A stretch of DNA of 64,000 nucleotides from Ashinkailepas kermadecensis (taxonomy: Eukaryota; Arthropoda; Thecostraca; Neolepadidae): NCBI GenBank assembly GCA_034440615.1, contig JAOTOM010005179.1, positions 1,728,501 to 1,792,500 on the forward strand. The letters run 5' to 3'. Shown here piece after piece: positions 34,399-45,236 of the stretch. A model generated the notes under the pieces. It did no database searches. It was not told where the DNA came from and worked only from the letters and a program-made list of their open reading frames with translations. The position numbers were made by a program, and so were the translations under genes. Numbering within the stretch: the first letter of the stretch is position 1; the number at the start of each line of letters is the position of its first letter.

Positions 34399-34670
34399 CG
34401 CGCATTGCAGCCAATAGCGCCCGGTCGTCACCACGTCAACGTTCGTCCACGTGTACACTCGCATCGCGCATTGCAGCCAATAGCGCCCGGTCGTCACCAC
34501 GTCAACGTTCGTCCACGTGTACACTCGCATCGCGCATTGCAGCCAATAGCGCCCGGTCGTCACCACGTCAACGTTCGTCCACGTGTACACTCGCATCGCG
34601 CATTGCAGCCAATAGCGCCCGGTCGTCACCACGTCAACGTTCGTCCACGTGCACACTCGCATCGCGCATT
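34399..34670. repeat. 66-bp minisatellite, 4 copies
   Basis: Units contain CGCGCATTGCAGCCAATAGC, GCCCGGTCGTCACCACGTC, and AACGTTCGTCCACGTGTACA. Copies are almost identical (one TGTACA to TGCACA change in the last). A CCAAT box and an ACGTG word occur in every unit. Because 66 is divisible by three, frames stay open on both strands. Confidence 0.95.
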
Positions 34671-35289
34671 CGTCGCACTCGCCATATTTCGTGCGTTTTT
34701 GTGGTTTCTGCGGTTTCTGCTAGGCCACTTATGATTTAATATTTGCTGTCGTATAATGGTGAAAGAAATGAGGTACCTAAGATGAAAGAAAAGCATTATT
34801 GGTGCCACTTGCTAAGGCCATGTGCTACAATGGTAGTTTTTCTCATGTATTAGGCGTTTTAGCCTGGCTCCAACCATATTTTATTGTTGGACATTTAGTG
34901 GAACCAATTGAAGCATTTCCTGGGAACTAATGCAATTGCAAGTTACGCACTTGCACATTGCACCTATATCATGGACCTGTTTGAGCTAATAACGAATGTC
35001 CATGATCAAATAGGTACTGTTTTCAACAATGTGTGTCCCAAATATCTTGGAATTATTGGATAATTTTTCATCAGATTGTTCAATCCATATTGCAAAATGT
35101 CTGGATATAATTTGAAAATGGGCTTCACAGGTTGCGTGATTACCATCATAACGTTTTGAGCTGTTTTTTTTTAATCCTTTTAAATGAACCGACATACTGG
35201 TTGAAAGCCCGGTATGTATTCCAAAGAAGAGCCAGAAAGCCCTTCGGTCCTGACCGGGCTTTCCGACCGCGTTTTCTGACCTTACATTT
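34671..35289. other. no gene recognised
   Basis: Mostly AT-rich sequence with short unrecognised frames (83 and 109 residues). Confidence 0.4.
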
Positions 35290-35680
35290 GCCACATTGCT
35301 ACGCAGCCCCACCACGCATCAGCCGCTGCGGACGGCGCGCGCAGAGGGCGAGGCGGCGGGTCGGCCGGCTGGCGTTGTGCTAGTTCGATCAGCGCTCACT
35401 GGATGTCGCTGCATGCTCAAGGCCAACCGCCGACCAGCGGCCCAGGTGAGCAGCGCCGCACGTAATTTGGAGAATGGTTTTTGTGTGATGAGGACATGCC
35501 GAAGTGTTACGCAAGATGTGCACCGGCGGTTCAGCCTCGGGTGGTATCCTTCGCAGAGGGTGAGCGCGGGAAGAGGAGGCGCGCCGCTGCCAGCCTGAGT
35601 ACTGCCAGGGTGGCGGGTGGCCGCCAGTGCCCGCCTCGCGCAGCCGCAGAATTGGCGCCGATATCAGGTGAGTAAGGTGC
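35290..35680 (+). promoter_or_regulatory. CpG-rich patch with two strong splice-donor-like sites; possible first exon
   Basis: CpG is dense between about 35320 and 35690. CCCAGGTGAG occurs at 35441-35450 and ATATCAGGTGAGTAAGG at 35661, with the GT at 35668; the latter is close to the ideal animal donor. A plus frame ending at that donor contains FGEWFLCDEDMPKCYARCAP. I do not recognise it and see no initiation codon that convinces. It could be an exon of an unknown gene or chance. Confidence 0.22.
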
Positions 35681-35793
35681 GGTCGGAGACGTTGCTAGCG
35701 AAGACGCATTGACAGAGTGGAACGGCGAAGGAGTGTCATCTTAAAACTCAAGCGATAGTAGGCTTAATTGTATATGCGTGTGCCAACGAACGA

Positions 35794-35977
35794 TTTTGTT
35801 TGTTCATTTATTTATTGGGTGTTTGGCGACAGACTATGCATACTGGCAGCTAATGTGCCGCGCACGATATTTCACCGGTGGGCCTCGAGATTGGCAAGTG
35901 TTCCGAATGGTGCTAGTGTTGAACCCGGGACCTTCGTATCAAAAATTAAACACCCTTACCACTCTGCCACCCTCGCC
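35794..35977 (-). mobile_element. tRNA-derived SINE, family A, copy 2
   Basis: On the minus strand the head reads GGTGGCAGAGTGGTAAGG (A box), then CCGGGTTCAACACTAGCACC (B box GGTTCAACACT). The body CCCACCGGTGAAATATCG leads to a tail CACCCAATAAATAAATGAAC. Flanks CCAACGAACGA (35783-35793) and CCAACGACTGA (35978-35988) agree at 9 of 11 positions. Body and tail match 12165-12339. Confidence 0.82.
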
Positions 35978-36100
35978 CCAACGACTGAGGCTAAATATCC
36001 CCATGAACAATTCAAAAACGTCCAAACCGCCAAGTTCGCAACGCCATGAATTGACCAATTTCCGCCGTTGTTTCACTGGAGCAAGGCCATCCGGTTGGAG

Positions 36101-36140
36101 CAGTGGCGGAGCCAGGATTTTCCTAGGGGGGGCGACTAAA
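36101..36140 (+). mobile_element. hAT-like MITE left end (CAGTGGCGGAGCCAGG)
   Basis: CAGTGGCGGAGCCAGG at 36101 followed by a G-run (36126-36132) matches the terminal sequence of the GCGGATCCAGG family. No right end was found. Confidence 0.4.
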
Positions 36141-38097
36141 AAGAAACATGATGAAACAGAGATATCCAGTGTATTTTTGATTCCTCAAAGTCAAGTTCTT
36201 TTAATTGATTAAATGTTCTCTCCTCTACTGCTATATGTTACTCTGACTGTGCTACTGTGCTTGGTGATACTCCACTCTGCTCCAGTCATGGCTTTGTTCC
36301 AGTCAAACAATGGCGGAAATTTGGCAGCTCTTAGCGTAGCGAACTTGGCGCCTTTGGCGTTTTGTAATTGTCCATGAGGATATTTAGCCTCAGCCGCACC
36401 AACGGACAATTTTGAACAAACCGGAATAGTTCCATAGCAGGTGCAGGTGAGTGCAAGCGAATTAAATTTGTTTCCTCCATTTTCATGTTCAATCTCATGA
36501 CTTTTGATGTCATTCAAAGGTGATGCCGATGTACCCTTGCTAGAACATTGCGAAAAACAAAGTCCTACCTATGCCCGCACGACCTTTCTGTGCCATCATT
36601 TTTATCTGTGGATTCAAAAACAGTATTTTACGGATATGGACAAAAATAGAATTTAGCTGTTCAATGCCGAGGGGATTTGCAATCAGCTCCACACTGCACA
36701 TTGTGTTTTTGTGTATGAATGCGATATGCCCAACAGTTATCTGCGGAAATGCATAACAGAACATTGCTTGTGCACGACTTACACAGTTGCCGATAAGGGA
36801 CGAGCTTCAGACCTGTTGTATATTGCGTTGCCTTACAAAACAGTTGTCGAACATGGGCAGTTTACAATGACCAGATTTTTGTTTATTTGTTTTAAGCTTC
36901 AATATCGTGTTATTGAGGGCAAGAGTGTTGACATGCTGGGAGAGGAGTAAGATGGGAATCCTCGTCCCACGCCACGCCCATGAGGGGGAGAGGTTGAAAA
37001 GCATTGGTAGGGCCCAAGGCATGGAGGAAATGGGTGCTACCAACTTGGTTGATGGGGCCCACTCTATAGGGTTCCTATAGGGTACCTATAAGGTCTAAGA
37101 GAGCAGGAAGTTGGTGAGGCCAAAGCAGAGATGGTTCGGGCCCAAGCCCCACCAAAAACATGCGAAACTCCACCCCTGACCACGCCTGTCGACTGCTGCT
37201 TCGGCCTGAGCGGGTGCCAGTGCCCTATCTGGAACTGTACACTAGCTGAGACTACACTGTAGTATGTAGGGTTATAGTAGCTCAGTTGCCAGTCAGTGGA
37301 TCTGCTGCACATGCCACATTCGAAGCGGGTCCGCCGACTCGTCTGGAGAACTGTGCCAACGCGTGCACTACAGTGCAGTCCTAGATTATGCACACACTGG
37401 TACCCACTTAAGTCAACGTAGTACAGCTGTGGCGAGCGATAACAATGTTTCTGATGTTGCCGCTCACTCAGCAAAATGCTGAGTGGGCGGACGCTTTCTC
37501 TCTTGATACAACCCTCAAATGATTTATTGATAAAAGCGTCTGTTTGGGGGGGGAGGGCATGGGCGTAGGAACGTGGGGGCTGGGAGCCAGTGTCCCCCCC
37601 CCACACTTTTCGTGATCTTAGTCATAAATCCTATGGGACAAATGGCGCTGTTCCTCCCACATCCTTCACCAGCGTTCCTACTCTACTGAGCGTGGGAGTT
37701 GGGTGCAGGAGCGTTGATTTTGATAATTATTGGGGAGCACAATACAAGAGGTTAATGGGCGGGCGCACATTGATGGAGGGCACACTCCATATGGTTCCAT
37801 GTTAAAAGTTGAAATTATTAGGGGCGAAGCCAACACTGAGTTCAAAAATTCAGTTCAACAATGAGGACTACAACCAAAGATGTCGCCAGCGATGAAGAAA
37901 TAGGGACTCTCGGCTCCAATTATTCACTGTAATTGTTAAACAACTTTGGCGTCTATGGATGACCAATCGATATAGCACTCGACCCCATAGATGTAAGAAA
38001 TATTTTCCTCTTTTACTTCGGGTAGTACCCGTAACTGCACTCATATGGAAAAGTAACAAGTTTCAATCGAACTTTTCCCCGTTAAGTATCAGCAAAG
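36141..38097. other. no gene established
   Basis: Frames of 60-80 residues at 36209-37043 are unrecognised. A 180-residue minus frame at 37064-37606 includes RRTRFECGMCS, which faintly recalls Cys-rich C-terminal tails of piggyBac-like transposases, but the rest does not fit. G- and C-runs at 37545-37605 with GGGCGTAGGAACGTGGGGG look like another transposon end. Confidence 0.3.
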
Positions 38098-38105
38098 GTG
38101 ACGTC

Positions 38106-38465
38106 CAGGGGCAGATCCATACATTTGGATTGGGGGGGGGGGTGTGCACTCGTCTGGGGATGCGCTATTTCCACGCAGGGGTGCCACTGATTGATACAAT
38201 GTAAGGGGGTTCACTCGAGTGGCTCTCGGTAGGCACCGTTTATGCCCAGAGGGGCGCGTTCGGCAGAACCATTCAAGAGAGGTGCACTCAGACGTCTTAT
38301 ACCCAGGCACCAATGCCTTTTCCTGCCAGAGAGGTGCCACATCTCCATGGGGAGAGGGTGGAGGTGTACAATGCATGCCGCCTGCCACCTCTGAATCCAC
38401 ATCTGGATCCAACTCTGGGCCCGCCTGTGGATCCACCTCTGGATGCACCTGTGAACCCGGCTCTG
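38106..38465 (+). mobile_element. GCGGATCCAGG MITE family, diverged copy
   Basis: It starts CAGGGGCAGATCCATACA, followed by a G-run, then GTGCACTCG, GGGGTGCCAC and GGGGCGCG blocks like the other copies. A candidate right end CGGCTCTG at 38465 would give 8-bp flanks GTGACGTC and GTCACGTT (6 of 8). The right limit is uncertain. Frames across it (119-181 residues) are not genes. Confidence 0.42.
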
Positions 38466-38520
38466 GTCACGTTGCATCCTTTGGGTCATGTTGTTCAACC
38501 CAAATATTTAGATGTCTGCA

Positions 38521-38748
38521 TCGGTCCCGAGTCCCAACGTCCACTACTGAATGTATGGGTGGTCTTACGACCAATCATCGGTCCCGAGTCCCAACGTCCA
38601 CTACTGAATGTATGGGTGGTCTTACGACCAATCATCGGTCCCGAGTCCCAACGTCCACTACTGAATGTATGGGTGGTCTTACGACCAATCATCGGTCCCG
38701 AGTCCCAACGTCCACTACTGAATGTATGGGTGGTCTTACGACCAATCA
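38521..38748. repeat. 57-bp minisatellite, 4 copies
   Basis: Units start TCGGTCCCGAGTCCCAACG at 38521 and repeat every 57 bases through TGGTCTTACGACCAATCA. They are almost identical. The period is 19 codons, so frames stay open on both strands. Confidence 0.95.
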
Positions 38749-39059
38749 GTGGGATACTCTTTAAATATCCAGCAGTGAAATCCATAAATAGAAACCTTTA
38801 AAAACATATGCATTGTGTTTTACAAACACAGTTTGCCGCGGCTTACCATTTTTCCATGTCTTCCATCTTTACCTGGTGCAGAATCCTACTTCTGGATCAT
38901 ATTTGATGATGTCGAGCGTAGTCGCATCACAAGTGACGGCACGTCAGGATTCTCAGCCGGTGCCACATCACCGTCCAGGTATACCGCAAAAAGCATGCTT
39001 CACGTCGGAACATGAATCAGACGTGACGTCACGGGATTTGAGGACGTCACGGGGTGGGT

Positions 39060-39262
39060 TACACGAGACGTGCCGTGACGCCGGGGTAGCGGCCGCCGCC
39101 ACATCAGACGTGACGTGACGTGACGCCGGTGTGGCGGCCGTCGCCACATCAGACGTGACGTGACGTGACGCCGGTGTAGCGGCCGCCGCCACATCAGACG
39201 TGACGTGACGTGACGCCGGTGTGGCGGCCGCCGCCACATCAGACGTGACGTGACGTGACGCC
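39060..39262. repeat. about 45-bp tandem repeat with TGACGTGACGTGACG words, 4 copies
   Basis: Each unit contains ATCAGACGTGACGTGACGTG and CCGGTGTGGCGGCCGCCGCC. The word TGACGT (CRE half-site type) is repeated within every unit. A minus-strand Ala-rich frame runs through. Confidence 0.88.
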
Positions 39263-39383
39263 AGGGTATTGGCGCCGGCCTATTGTCTGGCATTTTTGTG
39301 CGCCGGCGGAGCGAGCAGGACCAGCCGGCGCCGCCCCGGGCCGCATGGCACGTCGGTGGAACAGGTTCAGGCCGGACGCCGGC

Positions 39384-40065
39384 CCGCCGCCCGCCGCTCG
39401 CCGCCCGCCGCTCGCCGTCCGCCGCCCGCCGCCCGCCGCCCGCCGCCCGCCGCCCGCCGCCCGCCGCTGCCGTGCCGCCCGCCGCCCGCCGCCCGCCGCC
39501 CGCCGCCCGCCGCCCGCCGCCCGCCGCCCGCCGCCCGCCGCCCGCCGCCCGCCCGCCGCCCGCCGCCCGCCGCCCGCCGCCCGCCGCCCGCCGCCCGCCG
39601 CCCGCCGCCCGCCGCCCGCCGCCCGCCGCCCGCCGCCTGCCGCCCGCCGCCCGCCGCCCGCCGCCCGCCGCCCGCCGCCCGCCGCCCGCCGCCCGCCGCC
39701 CGCCGCCCGCCGCCCGCCGCCCGCCGCCTGCCGCCCGCCGCCCGCCGCCCGCCGCCCGCCGCCCGCCGCCCGCCGCCCGCCGCCCGCCGCCCGCCGCCCG
39801 CCGCCCGCCGCCCGCCGCCCGCCGCCCGCCGCCCGCCGCCCGCCGCCCGCCGCCCGCCGCCCGCCGCCCGCCGCCCGCCGCCCGCCGCCCGCCGCCCGCC
39901 GCCCGCCGCCCGCCGCCCGCCGCCCGCCGCCCGCCGCCCGCCGCCCGCCGCCCGCCGCCCGCCGCCCGCCGCCCGCCGCCCGCCGCCCGCCGCCCGCCGC
40001 CCGCCGCCCGCCGCTCGCCGCCCGCCGCCCGCCGCCCGCCGCCCGCCGCCCGCCGCCCGCCGCCC
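39384..40065. repeat. 7-bp CCCGCCG array, about 0.68 kb, nearly pure and essentially 100% G+C
   Basis: CCCGCCG repeats about 95 times with a handful of CTCGCCG/CCTGCCG variants and two phase breaks (a CTGCCGTGCCG unit near 39468 and CCCGCCCGCCG near 39549). The minus strand is a regular series of GGG tracts separated by CGGC. Long Arg/Pro/Ala frames in several readings (up to 377 residues) are artefacts. Confidence 0.97.
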
Positions 40066-40497
40066 GGCGTTCTGGAGTGGAGGCCACCCGTCGCGCCACC
40101 TCCGCCAGCAGTGCCGACCCGTCTCCCAGTCACGCGGTGTCCGTGTGCCTGAGCGGACGGATGACCTGACCTGTCGACAGACGAGCGAGTTCGGAGGAGC
40201 TCGGTGACAAGCTATTTCTCAGTGCATGCACGCAGCGGCGCAGGGACTGTCCCCGAAATGGGACAGGGGACAACATACATTTTGAAGTCGATTCTTTCCG
40301 TGAATCACCCATGGGATCAATGTTAAGCTCGTCCAAAGTTGTGGGTGGGAATGCCCCCCCTAGCTCCAATCCCCGGTTGCCCATGGATGCGCACGAGGTT
40401 ACGTTGTTGTAGTGGCTTGGCTTGAATCAAGTCTTGAGTTTGAATCCCGCTAGCAAATCGATTTTCGAGATCTATCTCAGTCAGGGAGGGATTTCAT
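40066..40497. other. no gene recognised
   Basis: Flank between the 7-bp and 30-bp arrays. It includes a short run of ACCTGACCTG near 40164. No credible frame. Confidence 0.4.
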
Positions 40498-41305
40498 GGT
40501 GACTGGACATGAGCTGAGTCATTGTCTGGTGACTGGACATGAGCTGAGTCATTGTCTGGTGACTGGACATGAGCTGAGTCATTGTCTGGTGACTGGACAT
40601 GAGCTGAGTCATTGTCTGGTGACTGGACATGAGCTGAGTCATTGTCTGGTGACTGGACATGAACTGCGTCATTGTCTGGTGACTGGACATGAGCTGAGTC
40701 ATTGTCTGGTGACTGGACATGAGCTGCGTCATTGTCTGGTGACTGGACATGAGCTGAGTCATTGTCTGGTGACTGGACATGAACTGCGTCATTGTCTGGT
40801 GACTGGACATGCGCTGAGTCATTGTCTGGTGACTGGACATGAACTGCGTCATTGTCTGGTGACTGGACATGAGCTGAGTCATTGTCTGGTGACTGGACAA
40901 TGAGCTGAGTCATTGTCTGGTGACTGGACATGCGCTGAGTCATTGTCTGGTGACTGGACATGAGCTGAGTCATTGTCTGGTGACTGGACATGAGCTGCGT
41001 CATTGTCTGGTGACTGGGCATGAGCTGAGTCATTGTCTGGTGACTGGACATTAGCTGAGTCATTGTCTGGTGACTGGACATGAACTGCGTCATTGTCTGG
41101 TGACTGGACATGAGCTGCGTCATTGTCTGGTGACTGGACATGAACTGCGTCATTGTCTGGTGACTGGACATGAGCTGAGTCATTGTCTGGTGACTGGACA
41201 TGAGCTGAGTCATTGTCTGGTGACTGGACATGAGCTGCGTCATTGTCTGGTGACTGGGCATGAGCTGAGTCATTGTCTGGTGACTGGACATGAGCTGTAT
41301 GAGTT
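40498..41305. repeat. 30-bp minisatellite, about 27 copies
   Basis: The unit is GTGACTGGACATGAGCTGAG plus TCATTGTCTG. Main variants are GAACTGCG and GAGCTGCG for GAGCTGAG. One extra A at 40900 shifts phase. Units with GAGCTGAGTCA contain the consensus AP-1 word TGAGTCA; I count about 17. Frames up to 265 residues are artefacts. Confidence 0.96.
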
Positions 41306-41377
41306 TCTGGGTGTACTTGTGGTCAACAGTGATAAAAATGCGATTTTACGTGGTGGCAGACACACAGAAGGGAAACG

Positions 41378-41575
41378 ACATGGGTCCGGCGTAAGCTATG
41401 AAAACGACATGGGTTCAGCTCAAACTAGGTTGGGCGCTGCATGACCGACGCAGTCGATGCGCCCCTAAGCCCCAATAACCAACTAACCAGCTCAAACTAG
41501 GGAAACGACATGGGTTCAGCTCAAACTAGGGAAACGACATGGGTTCGGCGCAAACTAGGGAAACGACATGGGTTC
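41378..41575. repeat. 29-bp tandem repeat interrupted by a retroposed tail
   Basis: AACGACATGGGTTCAGCTC followed by AAACTAGGGA repeats about four times and is split by the insertion at 41430-41487. Confidence 0.88.
41430..41487 (+). mobile_element. 58-bp retroposon tail insertion (AACC/AACT-type) with 14-bp target duplication
   Basis: The insert is TTGGGCGCTGCATGACCG, ACGCAGTCGATGCGCCCC, TAAGCCCCAATAACCAACTA and AC. It is flanked by perfect CAGCTCAAACTAGG at 41416-41429 and 41488-41501. Removing the insert and one flank restores the 29-bp repeat phase. That rules out the tandem repeat as the source of the duplication. No promoter or body is present: only the 3' tail was copied. Confidence 0.82.
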
Positions 41576-41589
41576 GTGCTCCCAGAAAT

Positions 41590-42525
41590 CTGGCGCCCGA
41601 GAAAGCAGGTGCCTGCTGAGCATCTTAGTTCAGCCAACATCGAAGTGGCTCATTTTGGATATCGCGTGTCTTCTGCAACTGATGGGGTTCTGACGTAGTC
41701 AGAAGCGTACATCATGTGCAACAGTGGCCGATAGGGATTTCAGAGGAGCTCTTTGGATTTTCAGCGTGTCATCTTAGCTGAAGTAAGGATTTGAAGGTAT
41801 CAATCTTTAAATTCACGGATACTGAATCCAACAAGAAAAAGTTGTCCATCAAAGTCCCTGCTGAAATGCGTCGATACAATTTAACCTTGAATGAAACTGT
41901 TGAAATATTCTGCTAGATAATTTGATTGTTTTTGTTTTTGCCACTAATTCTGCTTTAATTTCAGCATAGCTGCCAAACACGATCCTAATTTATATATATG
42001 CACCTCATACATCTCACTCACTTCAGTTTTCCCCAGAGTTTTATCGAATGAAACATATGAGATTTAAGCTAAGCACGATTATCGCTTCTGTCGATTTAAT
42101 CGATGATAATTCGTTTTTCAATCGCCACCTTGTCAGAGAGTCGCCGTTGTGTATGCGCATTCACGGGATCAAATTACCTGCAATGACAAGAATTCATGTT
42201 GAATCCCACTTGAGACCCAGTTTTATTTGGAATCGTTGTCCCTGTGAACGCATATATTACTCACAGGCATATTTAGATAAAATGGGGCGGAACTAGGTCA
42301 TTTTCTGCAGTTAATTGGCGAAGCAAATATGCAGATCCAACAACGTGGAATGACTTCCGCTTCCGGTGTGTCACGGCCATCAGAGCATTTCCTGGATATT
42401 ACGTGAACTGGATGTCGGCTTTGGGCCCGTCCGCCTGTTGGAACTGGGGAAGTGTAGCACACGTGGCGCTGTGTTTACGCAACATTCACGTTTTACGCCG
42501 TGCCTGCACTTCTGTCGCCACCTCA
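41590..42525. other. no gene recognised
   Basis: Ordinary sequence with one short unrecognised frame (82 residues at 42048-42296). No repeats seen. Confidence 0.4.
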
Positions 42526-42835
42526 GGTGTCCATCGTGCAGAAGCTGGCGCGCCGAGGAGCTCCGCTCAGATGACTGTCGCCTGTGTCCATCGTACAGAA
42601 GCTGGCGCGCCAAGGGTGTCCGCTCAGACTCAGACTCAGATTCACGGCGGCGAGGGGCTCACCTCAGACTCCGTGTCAGCCTCAGACTCATACTCAGACT
42701 CAGACTAAGGCTCAGATGGCGGCCGGAGCGCCGAGGGGCTCGCCTCAGACTCCGTGTCAGCCTCAGACTCATACTCAGACTCAGACTAAGGCTCAGATGG
42801 CGGGCGGAGCGCCGAGGGACTCGGCTCAGACCAAC
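42526..42835. repeat. two adjacent tandem duplications (about 70 and 82 bp)
   Basis: GTGTCCATCGTGCAGAAGCT...GCTCAGA recurs once about 70 bases on. Then CCTCAGACTCCGTGTCAGCC...AAGGCTCAGATGGCGG recurs about 82 bases on. Inside, TCAGACTCAGACTCA is itself a 6-bp repeat. Confidence 0.85.
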
Positions 42836-43273
42836 TCAGACGACACTTGGCTCGCCAGCAGACCTCGCCCTGGATGCATTTCCTTGTCTGGCATCGCGAG
42901 TGGGAGCGTAGGGGCAGTTGTGCGAGCTGCGTCTGCGCCAGGTGTTGTGTTGTGTTGGGGTGGGGTGGGGGTGAGGAGCGTGTTTGACGGCATGGTGACG
43001 ACGTGGTCACGTGGGATGGGGCTGTGAGGTGGGGCTTCATAATTGTAAGGGCTGTTGGATGGAATTTTGTGTTGCATTGCAAAACCATAGTACAGTGCTC
43101 ATTTTACCTGGCAAGTTAACTGGGGGCGGGGGGGGTGACGCATCCTCCTCCCCCAGTTAACCGCGAATTGCATCTTTGTTGTGGAAATGCGGCCGGCCCG
43201 GACTAAGTTCTTCATTTCATGCATATTTTGTCGCCGGCGTTCCCCGGTGAACATTTCGTAAATTATGCCTTGG
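42836..43273. other. no gene recognised
   Basis: GT/GGGG-rich plus strand at 42940-43030 and a G-run at 43118-43134 followed by CCTCCTCCCCCAGTTAAC. It looks like decayed transposon ends (TTAACTGGGGG on one side, CCCCCAGTTAA on the other, at about 43113-43161). Confidence 0.35.
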
Positions 43274-43412
43274 TTGGTTGGTTATTGGGTTTTACGACAC
43301 GCCGACCGTTGAGTTATATAGCGTCGCCAATCTCTCACGCCGTTTGGCCGCGGGAGAAGAGCAGCGACAGGTTAGACTCGAACCCACAATCTTTCAATTG
43401 TGAGACACATTT
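43274..43412 (-). mobile_element. tRNA-derived SINE, family B, 5'-truncated copy
   Basis: The minus strand carries the B box GTGGGTTCGAGTCTAACC, the core GGCGTGAGAGATTGGCGACG, and the tail GTCGTAAAACCCAATAACC plus AACC units. TGCCTTGG flanks it at 43266-43273 and 43413-43420. The A box is missing, so the copy is 5'-truncated. The core matches 57290-57473 and 59843-59999. Confidence 0.8.
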
Positions 43413-43744
43413 TGCCTTGGTATAGTGATGTGGTGTGGCTGCATTATGGTGTGGGGCCGCGTTTTGTTGGGAGGGGATGGGGGGACAGCTGCGTGATGGA
43501 ATGGAGCTGCACGATGGAGACACCATCTGGAGTAATAAAGTAGGGCCCTCCATGACGAGGATCAATGCACGTATGCAGAGTTTGTGATGACCTGGTGGCT
43601 TCTTGGTGTTAGGGTGGGTGACAGGCTGTGTATGGAGGAGGGGAGAGGGAGTTGAGGGCAGAATGTATCATCATAAGGTGATGTCCGTTGTGATGAAGCG
43701 TCTGTGTGATGGGAACGGTGACTGTTGGGATCAGGTCTGTCCAG
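43413..43744. other. no gene recognised
   Basis: G-rich plus strand. The minus frames crossing it (76-171 residues) are Pro/His/Ser-rich composition artefacts. Confidence 0.4.
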
Positions 43745-43955
43745 CCTGCCACCAGGTGGTGGTGGCGGCTGCTGTGTGGAGGGAGGAGGGTCTGTGTTTG
43801 GGTTGACGCTGTCAACCACCAGGTGGTGGTGGCGGCTGCTGTGTGGAGGGAGGAGGGCCCGTGTATTGGTTGACGCTGTCGACCACCAGGTGGTGGTGGC
43901 GGCGGCTGCTGTGTGGAGTGAGGAGGGCGCGTGTATGGGTTGACGCTGTTGGCCA
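43745..43955. repeat. 66-67-bp tandem repeat, 3 copies
   Basis: Units contain CCACCAGGTGGTGGTGGCGG, CTGCTGTGTGGAGGGAGGAG and GGTTGACGCTGT. CCACCAGGTGGTGG is a near-perfect palindrome in each unit. Confidence 0.88.
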
Positions 43956-44074
43956 CTTGTCACAGCGGCCGCCGACGACCGACCATTGGCGGCGATCGAT
44001 TTTGCGTGGCGCCGCCCGGTCGGCCGGCCGCCGGGCCGCTCGTGCCACGGCCAGCCACGTGGCTGCCGCCGCCA

Positions 44075-44890
44075 CATACCGCCACAGTACTGCTGCTACA
44101 CCGCCGGCATACCGCCACAGTGCTGCTGCTACACCGCCGGCATACCGCCAATATACCGCCACAGTACTGCTGCTACACCGCCGACATACCGCCATAATAC
44201 TGCTGCTACACCGCCGGCATACCGCCAACATACCGCCACAGTACTGCTGCTACACCGCCGACATACCGCCAACATACCGCCACAGTACTGCTGCTACACC
44301 GCCGGCATACCGCCAACATACCGCCACAGTACTGCTGCTACACCGCCGGCATACCGCCAAAATACCGCCACAGTACTGCTGCTACACCGCCGGCATACCG
44401 CCAACATACGGCCACAGTACTGCTGCTACACGCTGCCGCACCACCGGCATACCGCCACAGTACTGCTGCTACACCGCCGGCATACCGCCGACATACCGCC
44501 ACAGTACTGCTGCTATACCGCCAACATACCGCTACAGTACTGCTGCTACACCGCTGCCGCACCACCGGCGTACCGCCACAGTACTGCTGCTACACCGCCG
44601 GCATACCGCCGACATACCGCCGCCATACCACCACAGTACTGCTGCTACACCGCCGGCATATCACTGACATTACACCACAGTACTGCTGCTACACCGCCGG
44701 CATACCGCCGACATACCGCCACAGTACTGCTGCCACATAGCTGCCACACCGCCGACATACCGCCACAGTACTGCTGCTACACCGCCGACATACCGCCACA
44801 GTACTGCTGCTACACCGCCGACATACCGTCACAGTACTGCTGCCACACAGCTGCCACACCGCCGGCATACCGCCGACATAGCGCCACAAT
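44075..44890. repeat. 11-bp-modular minisatellite (ACATACCGCC / CAGTACTGCTGCTACACCGC)
   Basis: Units of about 33 and 44 bases are built from ATACCGCCACAGTACTGCTG, CTACACCGCCGGC and ATACCGCCAAC modules, about 20 copies. The 464-residue plus frame is an artefact. Confidence 0.92.
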
Positions 44891-45236
44891 ACCACGCCAG
44901 CCACTCTATCGTCATACTGTCGCCGCTGAACCACCGACATACCATCGTCATACGCTGCCCCATGTCGCACTGCATGGTACCCTGTCATGCAGAGCCATAT
45001 CGCCGGCATACGTGGTCAAGCCGAGTCATACAGCCGCTATCCCTTGTCTCATTGTCATACCAATAGGATACCCTGCCATACCGCCGTCGTGTCCTGTCAC
45101 TCTGCGTCGTGCCATGCCGTACTGCACCATGCCGTCATCCCGAGTCATGCTCTGCCATGCCCTGCCATGCCACCACCACCACACCGCTGTCAAACGGGCG
45201 TCATACATTGGGCCGGGCGACCGTGACAGGCAGCGC
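44891..45236. repeat. decayed right flank of the modular array
   Basis: Words such as CATACCATCGTCATAC, CCCTGCCATACCGCC and GTCATGC recur without a fixed period. Confidence 0.5.

Noticed and set aside
37064..37606. piggyBac C-terminal zinc ribbon (RRTRFECGMCS)
   Set aside because: Only a single short word fits; spacing of other cysteines and the rest of the frame do not.
39000..40207. Arg/Pro/Ala-rich proteins of 286-377 residues
   Set aside because: Translation of a CCCGCCG array in several frames.
40498..41305. CRISPR array
   Set aside because: Repeats are directly adjacent without unique spacers, and the DNA is clearly animal nuclear sequence.
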